Source: Bacteroidota bacterium
Lineage (GTDB): Bacteria > Zhuqueibacterota > JdFR-76 > DREG01
NCBI GenBank assembly: GCA_030624545.1
Contig: JAUXJX010000156.1
Span: 1 to 5,592 of the forward strand
Reading direction: 5' to 3'
DNA length: 5,592 nt
Positions 1 through 5,578 of the stretch are shown here, piece by piece. The notes beneath the pieces are model-generated. The model did not search any database, was not told the origin of the DNA, and saw nothing but the letters and a program-made list of their open reading frames with translations. Made by a program: the position numbers and the translations under genes. The first letter of the stretch is position 1. Each line of letters starts with the position of its first letter.

Positions 1-900
1 ATCTTCGCGCGCCTCGATATCGTCTATGTACTTGTGGCTTCCCCAGGGATTGGTCCAGTCAACCGTGCCTCCTCCAGGCTGGTCCGGCACTTTTCTGTCA
101 TAAAGACTGGAATCGAAGATCAGGACTCCCGAAGAACCCGGTCCACCAAGAAACTTGTGAGGTGAGAAGAAAATGGCATCCAGTTTTTCCAGTGGATCTG
201 CAGGATGCATATCGATATCCACATAAGGAGCGGAGGCCGCAAAATCCATAAAACAGACGGCGTTGTGTTGATGCATAATTTTGGCCAACTCATGAACAGG
301 CGGCCGGATTCCCGTCACGTTTGAACATGCGGAAAAAGCCCCGATTTTGGATTTGCGATCCTTGTACTTTTCGAGAAGGCGGCGGAGGCTTCCCACGTCA
401 ACAAGTCCGCTGTCGTCGGGATCTACGCAAACAACGTCCGCAATTGTCTCCAGCCATGATGTATGGTTGGAGTGATGCTCCATATGGGTCACAAAGACGA
501 CAGGGCGATGCTCAGCGGGCAGCTTCAAAAAAGACGAAAGCTGCTCGGGGATTGTAAGTCCCAGGATGCGTTGAAATTTGTTCACCGCGGCAGTCATGCC
601 GGACCCGGGGGTGAGGACTACGTCACCGCTCTGGGCATTCACGTGCCGTCTAATGATTTCATGCGCCCTGTGATAGGCTTGCGTCATACTGGTTCCCGTG
701 ACGCTGGATGATGAATGGGTGTTGCCCACAAAGGGTCCGAAGGTTTCCGTCATTTTCTTTTCGATGGGCGCATACAGCCGGCCGCTCGCGGTCCAGTCTG
801 CATAGACGATGCGGTTACGGCCATAGGGAGTTTGGAAGGTCTGATTGTGGCCGACGATGTTGCGGCGATATTTCTCGAAATAATTTTCCAGATTGGTCAT
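1..900 (-). CDS. Class V aminotransferase / cysteine desulfurase-like PLP enzyme (N-terminal 300 residues, cut by the window edge)
   Basis: The reading frame is open from the ATG at 900-898 to base 1 and continues outside the window. Family members that I know of run to about 480-560 residues, so the C-terminal third or more is missing. It is a fold-type I PLP enzyme of the selenocysteine lyase/cysteine desulfurase group (COG0520-like). Visible motifs are ADWTASGRLY (34-43), NTHSSSSVTG (60-69), GSGMTAAVNKFQRILG (99-114), HMEHHSN (139-145, with the probable PLP-stacking His), SNVTG (193-197), DFAAS with the PLP-pyridine Asp219, and SPHKFLGGPG with the Schiff-base Lys249. GGGTVDWTNPWG (276-287) follows. 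The start is secure: an in-frame TAG lies at 925-927 with no other start codon between, and GAGAGG precedes the ATG by 5 nt. No signal peptide is seen, so it is probably cytoplasmic. The catalytic-Cys loop of true desulfurases would lie in the missing part, so sulfur chemistry is not shown. It appears to be its own transcription unit. Confidence 0.9.
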   Translation of the reverse strand, partial: MTNLENYFEKYRRNIVGHNQTFQTPYGRNRIVYADWTASGRLYAPIEKKMTETFGPFVGNTHSSSSVTGTSMTQAYHRAHEIIRRHVNAQSGDVVLTPGSGMTAAVNKFQRILGLTIPEQLSSFLKLPAEHRPVVFVTHMEHHSNHTSWLETIADVVCVDPDDSGLVDVGSLRRLLEKYKDRKSKIGAFSACSNVTGIRPPVHELAKIMHQHNAVCFMDFAASAPYVDIDMHPADPLEKLDAIFFSPHKFLGGPGSSGVLIFDSSLYDRKVPDQPGGGTVDWTNPWGSHKYIDDIEARED

Positions 901-905
901 TTGAT

Positions 906-911
906 CCTCTC
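906..911 (-). promoter_or_regulatory. Ribosome binding site of the PLP enzyme gene
   Basis: Read on the minus strand this is GAGAGG, ending 5 nt before the ATG at 900-898. It is the clearest Shine-Dalgarno match for any minus-strand gene in the window and supports the chosen start. Confidence 0.6.
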
Positions 912-1045
912 GGATATTCCCGTCCTAGAATATAAAAAAAAAGATGTTAGATAGGAAGTACTTTGTCTGAAAGCAATAGAATGATCGTCCAATATATGAT
1001 CGGCAAACGGAAGAAATGCTCTCGCATTTTCTGTCTCCTCTTGAT

Positions 1046-1174
1046 AAGCTGTTGCCGAATGTCATTCCCGAATGCAGTTGTCGGGAATCCACAGATAAAA
1101 TGTACTTGATTCCCGCTTAAAACATGCGGGAATGACAGTGATAAAAAGTTCATGCACGCTTTCTGCAACAGCCT
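1046..1174. repeat. Nested MITE-like inverted-repeat element
   Basis: The outer arms are 1046-1059 (AAGCTGTTGCCGAA) and 1161-1174, whose reverse complement AGGCTGTTGCAGAA matches at 12 of 14 positions. Inside them, 1060-1070 (TGTCATTCCCG) pairs perfectly with 1127-1137 (CGGGAATGACA). Each inner arm also folds on itself: ATTCCCG at 1064-1070 with CGGGAAT at 1082-1088 (11-nt loop), and ATTCCCGC at 1109-1116 with GCGGGAAT at 1126-1133 (9-nt loop). The arms are not symmetric, because the right side has 23 extra bases between outer and inner repeats. There is no transposase frame, so this is a non-autonomous or REP-like element. Its hairpins could help to end transcription from the upstream GH18 gene, which is inference. 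Confidence 0.75.
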
Positions 1175-1193
1175 CTCGAGACGGGATTTAGGG

Positions 1194-1218
1194 GTGTGTT
1201 AACTGATGAATGACACAC
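1194..1218 (-). terminator. Weak stem-loop just after the GH18 gene
   Basis: GTGTGT (1194-1199) can pair with ACACAC (1213-1218) around a 13-nt loop, starting 6 nt past the stop codon of the GH18 gene. The loop is long and no T run follows on the minus strand, so it is a poor intrinsic terminator. Confidence 0.2.
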
Positions 1219-1224
1219 GAATGT

Positions 1225-3720
1225 TCACTCCACCAGGATCATCTTCCTGGACTGCTGAAATCTCTCGCCGTTTTGGCCGGCAAAGCGGACCCTGTAGAGA
1301 TATGTGCCGCTGCTCACTCGCTGCCCCGCTTCGTCGGTGCTGTCCCATATCCACTCACTACGGCCCGCTCTTGAGAAGTGATTTTGGTACATCCTCACGC
1401 GTTGGCCGAGCATATTATAGATTTCCAAGACCACTTCTCCCGCCGCTGGCAGTATAAAACTGATCGTGGTGCTTGGGTTGAATGGATTCGGGAAATTCTG
1501 CTCAAGCTGAAACTCTTGAGGGATGAGAACTGGTCCGTCCGTCACGTTCGTTGTCGTAAAGAAAAAGTCCAGAATGCGTTCCATCAGTTCAAAGCGGACT
1601 GCTTCCGGGTAGATGGTCTCGAAAGGCACGGCAAGGTGGACCAGCTTGCCCGGGTTTGTACCTTCCGGGAAAAGTCCGTCAAAATGGATGCCGGCGACGC
1701 CATTGGTCTCATTCACATTCACATATTTGAGACCGTTAAGAGCGCCATTGATGGCCTTTATGGCGTCGGGCCAATCGACGTCGTAAGTGCCGTGAGAGCC
1801 GTTATCGAAATTGAAAGGATCGATGCCGGCGAAGATCGTTTGGCTGATTGTCTCAGCCCGGTAATAGGTGCTTTGCTGCCCGTTGGGGGCATCGGAAATG
1901 TAATCCGCCTTGAGATAATTTGCATAGAATTGCCGGTCCGCTGAAGATCCCCTCACCAGATCCCAGCCAATTTCCGCACCGGAGAGGAACAATTTACCGC
2001 CGTTCTTGAGGAATTCTTTGACACGCTCCTGTTCCAACTGGTTGAAGGTATCGTCCGCCTCACTCTCGTCCCCCAAAATCCAATCCACAACCTGGTAGTC
2101 GGCCAGGTTCACAAATCCGCCAAAGACAGATTCGTTGCTGGCCGATGAAAATGCCACAGATCGCGCATGAATTGCTTGTCCGTGCTGGCGAACAAAATCA
2201 AGCGTGTTGGTTGTGCCGGATACGCGGTCAAAACCATTTACGATCAAAATCGGGTGTGGATCAGCTGAAGGCACACCGGCGAGAACCTCGGTTGGCAGCG
2301 AGAGCCCGGTAGAATTCACGGCCCGAACGCGAACAAAAGAGAGCTGCCCCGGCTGCAAGTTACCAATCACCGCGTCGTTGGATGCTAAAAAGACCGAATC
2401 CGGAAAGGACAATCCATCCTCGCTCAAATAGGCGAAATAGCCAGTGGCTCTATTGGCCGGTTCAAACCGGATACGCAGAGCGTTCGCATTTTCCTGCAGA
2501 ATTCTCAGCGAAAGCGGAACATCAGGCGCCGGAAGTTGGCCGCTGCCGAACTTAAAGTCCAGCAAATTCCAAAGCTCCTGCCGGTTGCCGTCATAGCCGA
2601 GGGCCCACATGCCCACGCCCAGCAAGTTATTTTCTGTGGCGAGATCGTATTTCAGACTCAGGCTGGAGTCGTCGTCAAACCAGACCTGGTTCCAGTCGGT
2701 TCCATCGTGCCAGCGATACCAGGGCGTTCGCGACTGCGTGTCCCAGATGAGGCCATAGGTCTGGGAGCCCGAAATGGCAGAATCGAAATAGATCGACCTG
2801 ACATGTCTGATCACAGGGGAACTACGCTGAGAAGAGGTGGTCGTCCAATGATTCCCGTAATAAGGAAGGCCGAGCACCAGCTTCCCCGGCGTTCCCGCCG
2901 TGACGAATGCGTATTGCGAAAGCACGGTATTTGTAATATTGATAGACCCGCCAACCAGGGGAGCATTGGGACCCGAATTACTGCTGAAGCTCCCGGAAAA
3001 GGCATAGCCCATAATGAAAATTAAATCACAGCTTTGCGACAGCCCAAGGAAATCCCAACCGCCCCAATTCACAGCGGGTCCATCAAAGGAAACTTCGCTG
3101 CCCGGAATTTCCCTGTGCAGGTACTCCGTCAACTCCGCCATAAAATTGTTGATGTTGGCGCCGCGATCCGCCGTGTTCAGACTTTCGAAATCGACGTTCA
3201 AGCCGTCGGCACTGCCTTCCAGCATTTTGTTTTTGATGTTGACGAAGAAATTGTTTTTGTAGGTGGAATTCGTGATCAGGTTGTGAATCTTGCCGCCATC
3301 AAACAGGGTTGCAACCAGTATAACTTTCACACCGTTGCTGTGGGCTTTGTTGATCAGGCTGACCCACGGCCAGCCGTGGTCATTGCCCAGCGAGCCATTC
3401 TCGTTAACCTCAACGGAGAATGCGGCGACATGGGTGAGCAGATCGTAGCGCAGGTATTCATCGGTACTCCAATAAGGGAGAAATCCGAAGACCACCGCAT
3501 TGGGACTTGCCGGTTTGCTCATGCGAGGTTGCAGCGGACTGATCTTCTCAAATGAGGGCCCGATCAAATCGGGGGTGGTTTGCGTGTCCCGGTGAAGCTC
3601 CCATTCTATCTGGTGAATACTTTTGGGCTCTTGTGCTGATAATTGGCGGGGCAGAAAAAGAAATATGATAAGAAGAGATAGGAGGATTCGGAGCTTTTTC
3701 AGGCAAGGTTCATTTTTCAT
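1225..3720 (-). CDS. Secreted GH18 (chitinase-like) glycosidase with FnIII-like, glutamine-amidotransferase-like and type IX sorting domains
   Basis: An 831-residue exported protein. Residues 1-30 form a signal peptide (KK near the N-terminus, hydrophobic 11-23, probable cleavage after LSAQ). Residues ~75-392 are a GH18 TIM barrel: FGFLPYW (78-84), the catalytic motif DGLNVDFE (172-179) with Glu179 as the predicted proton donor and Asp177 as its helper, FDGPAVNW (212-219), MGYAF (237-241) and GVGMWALGYDG (368-378). The usual MxYD Asp after Tyr239 is Ala240. Residues ~398-484 resemble a fibronectin-III domain. Residues ~488-722 (ILIVNGFDR, VVDWILGDES, FLKNGGKLFLSGAEIGWDL) resemble the amidotransferase-like domain found beside xanthan-lyase or amidase modules in FCB proteins. 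Residues ~736-831 are a type A sorting / FlgD-Ig-like domain. The role is probably hydrolysis or binding of a beta-1,4-GlcNAc glycan (chitin or peptidoglycan-like) at or beyond the surface; the substrate is inferred. There is no clear Shine-Dalgarno. It lies 18 nt after the lipoprotein gene, so is probably co-transcribed with it. Confidence 0.92.
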   Translation of the reverse strand: MKNEPCLKKLRILLSLLIIFLFLPRQLSAQEPKSIHQIEWELHRDTQTTPDLIGPSFEKISPLQPRMSKPASPNAVVFGFLPYWSTDEYLRYDLLTHVAAFSVEVNENGSLGNDHGWPWVSLINKAHSNGVKVILVATLFDGGKIHNLITNSTYKNNFFVNIKNKMLEGSADGLNVDFESLNTADRGANINNFMAELTEYLHREIPGSEVSFDGPAVNWGGWDFLGLSQSCDLIFIMGYAFSGSFSSNSGPNAPLVGGSINITNTVLSQYAFVTAGTPGKLVLGLPYYGNHWTTTSSQRSSPVIRHVRSIYFDSAISGSQTYGLIWDTQSRTPWYRWHDGTDWNQVWFDDDSSLSLKYDLATENNLLGVGMWALGYDGNRQELWNLLDFKFGSGQLPAPDVPLSLRILQENANALRIRFEPANRATGYFAYLSEDGLSFPDSVFLASNDAVIGNLQPGQLSFVRVRAVNSTGLSLPTEVLAGVPSADPHPILIVNGFDRVSGTTNTLDFVRQHGQAIHARSVAFSSASNESVFGGFVNLADYQVVDWILGDESEADDTFNQLEQERVKEFLKNGGKLFLSGAEIGWDLVRGSSADRQFYANYLKADYISDAPNGQQSTYYRAETISQTIFAGIDPFNFDNGSHGTYDVDWPDAIKAINGALNGLKYVNVNETNGVAGIHFDGLFPEGTNPGKLVHLAVPFETIYPEAVRFELMERILDFFFTTTNVTDGPVLIPQEFQLEQNFPNPFNPSTTISFILPAAGEVVLEIYNMLGQRVRMYQNHFSRAGRSEWIWDSTDEAGQRVSSGTYLYRVRFAGQNGERFQQSRKMILVE

Positions 3721-3738
3721 ATCAGGGACATCTATTTG

Positions 3739-3945
3739 CTACTTAATACGCGACGGCTCATCCTTGTGTTCTTCGCTTTGTTCCTGATGTGGCGATTTAT
3801 AGCCTTCGGGCTTTTCCGGGTATTTTGTAGTGTCCTGGGTCGTCGCGGCCGGAACCACAGGTGGTTCATCGGACGCCTTTTTCTCGGAACTGCTGCATGA
3901 GATCAGAAAGACCGAGATCAAAATTATGGAAAAGATTCGTTTCAT
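3739..3945 (-). CDS. Small putative lipoprotein
   Basis: A 68-residue protein with a type II signal peptide: MKR, a hydrophobic stretch (4-15), then lipobox LISC with Cys17 as the lipidation site. The mature part is about 52 residues, begins CSSSEKK, and is rich in Pro, Glu, Lys and Asp, so it is probably disordered with no visible fold. There is no Asp at +2 after the Cys; by the enterobacterial rule this would favour the outer membrane, though the rule may not hold here. The gene ends in TAG at 3741-3739, 18 nt before the GH18 ATG, which suggests one operon in which it comes first. Its leader is A-rich (AAAACGAAAAAC) without a Shine-Dalgarno, and a candidate promoter lies upstream. I do not recognise a family. 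Small size is the main doubt, but the clean lipobox and tight spacing argue for a real gene. Confidence 0.75.
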   Translation of the reverse strand: MKRIFSIILISVFLISCSSSEKKASDEPPVVPAATTQDTTKYPEKPEGYKSPHQEQSEEHKDEPSRIK

Positions 3946-3994
3946 GTTTTTCGTTTTCTACTTATCGTGATCTGGAAATTCTTCTTGGCAGTTA

Positions 3995-4023
3995 AATCTA
4001 GATTTTTCGTCTAATTAATTCAA
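3995..4023 (-). promoter_or_regulatory. Candidate sigma-70-like promoter for the lipoprotein-GH18 operon
   Basis: On the minus strand, TTGAAT (4023-4018) and TAGATT (4000-3995) are separated by exactly 17 nt. Each matches 4 of 6 consensus positions, and the spacer is AT-rich. Transcription would begin near 3988, giving a leader of about 40 nt. The spacing and position are good but the hexamers are ordinary, so chance remains possible. Confidence 0.35.
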
Positions 4024-4051
4024 TGCAAATTCAGGCCGAGTGTTCCGCATG

Positions 4052-4112
4052 TCCCTCACCCTGTCACTTCGTGATATTCCTCTCTCAGTGGAGAGGGACC
4101 GAGGGTGAGGGA
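4052..4112. repeat. Branched palindromic repeat (TCCCTCACCCT...AGGGTGAGGGA)
   Basis: An 11-bp perfect inverted repeat, TCCCTCACCCT (4052-4062) and AGGGTGAGGGA (4102-4112), encloses two smaller hairpins: TCAC-TTC-GTGA (4064-4074) and CCTCTC (4079-4084) with GAGAGG (4091-4096). The single strand would therefore fold as a three-way junction. From memory, CCCTCACCC / GGGTGAGGG palindromes with an internal CTCTC/GAGAG hairpin recur between genes in many environmental bacterial genomes. No coding capacity. Confidence 0.7.
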
Positions 4113-4259
4113 GAAATGAGGCATTGCCACGACGGCGTCACTTAGGCGTAACGAGACATCGCATAACGGATTGGTTTGTCTAGTCTGCCCCTTTGAGCTG
4201 GTATCAGAGTATAATTATGGTAGGCTGAACATCATGAATAACAAACCATTTCATATTTA

Positions 4260-4351
4260 CTCTTTGCAAACCATCGCGAAATCTTCGCGTATCTTCGCGG
4301 CTAAAAGCATTAACCGCAAAGGATGCCAAGAAGGCGCAAAGAACGCAGAGA
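4260..4351. repeat. Degenerate palindrome of CTTCGCGG / CCGCAAAG units
   Basis: The centre is CTTCGCGGCTAA (4293-4304) and TTAACCGCAAAG (4310-4321), which pair at 10 of 12 positions around a 5-nt loop. Further out, TCTTTGC (4261-4267) pairs with GCAAAGA (4336-4342). ATCTTCGCG occurs twice in tandem (4281-4289 and 4291-4299), and GCAAAG recurs at 4316 and 4336, 20 bp apart. The element ends about 5 bp past the EEP stop codon and could form a post-gene stem-loop. From memory it resembles the ACCGCAAAGACGCAAAG-type intergenic repeats scattered through many bacterial genomes. Confidence 0.6.
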
Positions 4352-4356
4352 GATAA

Positions 4357-5403
4357 CTAATCAACAAATCTAAATGTCATTACTACCGGAAGATGATCGG
4401 ATGGCTCCACATCGCTCCTGGCCACATACCATTCCACAGGTGCTATTTTGTCCGAAGTGTAGAAAACATGGTCGATCTTTATGATGGGGTCGTCGGCAGG
4501 ATAAGAATAGGTGACTTTTTCTGAGATCTCATTCGGGTATTCCGGAAAGGCCTCTTTGAAATTCAATTCCTCCAAAATGCTGGCAGTGGTCTGCTCCTGC
4601 GAAAAGTCGATATCGTACTCATCTGTGGTGTATCTCTGCTTTTTGGCGTAGGGGAGGATGGCGTTAAAATCGCCAATCAACAGAATGGGAAACTGCTCTG
4701 CATAATTGCGGCAGATGTCAAGAACCTCCAACGCCTGCCGCTCTCTTGTGCCAACATCCCAGGACTCCAGGTGGACATTGATGATGATGAGGGGACGTCC
4801 GACATCGACTTCGACCACCTGGGCGAGGCGGTCGAGGTAGAATGCATCATAATAGAAGGACTGATCGGGCCTTTCCAAGACGATCCGTTCGTGGAACTCG
4901 ATTGGATATCTGCTCAAAATGGCCTGCCCTGACATTACCCGTCCAAAGTGGACGGAGGGAGGCCAGTAGGGGAACGGCACATACCGTTCATCCCAGTTCA
5001 CGGCTTTTGCAGCGTAGCCGAATTTCAAATGCCGGGCCAGGCTGTCCAGTTGATTCACATAAAACGATCGATCCGATTGGAAGTCGATCTCTTGCAAGCC
5101 GACAAAATCCGGCTTGATCCGATCAAGAATCTCCCGGGAAGCCTTTAGATTAACGTCAAAGAGTTCTTCTTCTCTTGGGATTGGTTGGTTGTTGGTCATG
5201 CCGGACAGATAGCCAATGTTGTAGGCCATGACCGTGAAAGTGTCTTGCCCGGTAGCCATCACGGCGGAATCCGGTGAATAATTGATGACCTCAGAAAGTT
5301 GGTCATTCTCCAGGGTCGCGGAGCTAGCCCATAGGATGAATAGGATCAGGGCAATGATTATCGCGATGACGGGGGAGAGTATTTTGAGGGTTGTCTTCAT
5401 CAT
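4357..5403 (-). CDS. Membrane-anchored endonuclease/exonuclease/phosphatase (EEP) family hydrolase
   Basis: A 348-residue protein with one N-terminal hydrophobic segment (about 9-26, LSPVIAIIIALILFILW), preceded by Lys3 and Lys7 and not followed by an obvious cleavage site. It is probably an inner-membrane anchor with the catalytic domain in the periplasm. Residues ~55-348 are a complete EEP (DNase I-like) domain of normal length: AYNIGYL with Asn62, LQEIDF with the metal-binding Glu105, SGQAILSRYPI (158-168), INVHLES with His211, GDFNA with Asp245 and Asn247, KIDHVFYT with Asp311-His312, and SDHLPV with the catalytic Asp336-His337. Every expected active-site residue is present, so it should be a metal-dependent phosphodiesterase or phosphomonoesterase. 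The family covers nucleases, sphingomyelinases and inositol phosphatases, and the substrate cannot be told from sequence. The start could be either of two adjacent ATGs (5403 or 5400); GAAGAG lies 7 nt before the first. No co-transcribed neighbour is visible downstream. Confidence 0.9.
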   Translation of the reverse strand: MMKTTLKILSPVIAIIIALILFILWASSATLENDQLSEVINYSPDSAVMATGQDTFTVMAYNIGYLSGMTNNQPIPREEELFDVNLKASREILDRIKPDFVGLQEIDFQSDRSFYVNQLDSLARHLKFGYAAKAVNWDERYVPFPYWPPSVHFGRVMSGQAILSRYPIEFHERIVLERPDQSFYYDAFYLDRLAQVVEVDVGRPLIIINVHLESWDVGTRERQALEVLDICRNYAEQFPILLIGDFNAILPYAKKQRYTTDEYDIDFSQEQTTASILEELNFKEAFPEYPNEISEKVTYSYPADDPIIKIDHVFYTSDKIAPVEWYVARSDVEPSDHLPVVMTFRFVD

Positions 5404-5437
5404 GAAGTAGCTCTTCGGGGCATCCTGCGAGCACCAA

Positions 5438-5529
5438 TGTCATTCTGGAAGAATCTTGTCGGTAAAACGACCGAAGTTATTGTTTCCGAACTACATAGCA
5501 AATGCGAAAAAGATTCCTACTGAATGACA
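5438..5529. repeat. 92-bp MITE-like element with 20-bp terminal inverted repeats
   Basis: The left end TGTCATTCTGGAAGAATCTT (5438-5457) and the reverse complement of the right end (5510-5529), TGTCATTCAGTAGGAATCTT, match at 16 of 20 positions, including the outer eight. A small internal hairpin, TCGGT (5459-5463) with ACCGA (5470-5474), adds structure. There is no coding capacity and no clear target-site duplication. It lies 34 bp upstream of the EEP start codon, so the EEP promoter must lie in it, beyond it, or in the short gap between. Confidence 0.7.
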
Positions 5530-5578
5530 TGATTACCCGGAAGCTGAAGTTCAGTCATGGAGGTTGATTGGAGTTTCT

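Larger units (their letters stand above)
901..1224. other. Intergenic region carrying a MITE-like repeat and a weak promoter candidate
   Basis: This stretch separates the GH18 gene from the PLP enzyme gene and holds no convincing gene. From left to right it has the ribosome binding site, a nine-base A run at 934-942 (T run on the minus strand) next to a TATATT-like -10 hexamer (929-934, minus strand) with only a poor -35 match, a small hairpin (1014-1019 with 1024-1029), the nested inverted repeat at 1046-1174, and a weak hairpin just past the GH18 stop codon. A 73-codon minus-strand frame at 947-1168 reads through the repeat and is not credible as a gene. Confidence 0.6.
3946..4356. other. 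Intergenic region with promoter candidate and two repeats
   Basis: This 411-bp stretch between the EEP gene and the lipoprotein gene holds the candidate promoter, the branched palindrome at 4052-4112 and the degenerate palindrome at 4260-4351. A plus-strand TATAAT at 4210-4215 has no partner -35 hexamer. The only frame of any size (4171-4356, plus, 61 codons) lacks a ribosome binding site and ends inside the repeat, so I do not call it. No RNA gene was recognised. Confidence 0.6.

Noticed and set aside
321..954. Overlapping plus-strand frames of 75-82 codons
   Set aside because: They lie opposite the PLP enzyme gene, whose conserved motifs clearly fix the coding strand; their translations have no family character.
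1014..1029. Hairpin AAATGC-TCTC-GCATTT as a terminator
   Set aside because: The 6-bp AT-rich stem has no T run on either side, so it is too weak to call.
947..1168. 73-codon minus-strand frame before the PLP enzyme gene
   Set aside because: It runs through the inverted-repeat element, has no recognisable domain, and its sequence is explained by the repeat arms.
1046..1174. CRISPR or tandem repeat array
   Set aside because: The repeats are inverted arms, not regularly spaced direct repeats with variable spacers, and no cas gene is present.
1378..1944. 188-codon plus-strand frame
   Set aside because: Antisense to the GH18 protein's C-terminal domains, which are recognisable along their length; the plus frame shows no motif or ribosome binding site.
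2536..3555. Long plus-strand frames of 162 and 173 codons opposite the GH18 domain
   Set aside because: The catalytic motif DGLNVDFE and barrel motifs are on the minus strand; the plus frames are shadow frames from codon bias.
4210..4215. Perfect TATAAT on the plus strand
   Set aside because: No -35 hexamer at 15-18 bp and no plus-strand gene downstream, so probably chance in an AT-rich stretch.
4171..4356. 61-codon plus-strand frame downstream of the EEP gene
   Set aside because: No ribosome binding site, no domain, and its C-terminal half is a translation of the CTTCGCGG/CCGCAAAG repeat.
4842..5148. Plus-strand frames of 66 and 91 codons
   Set aside because: They lie opposite the EEP catalytic domain and have no character of their own.
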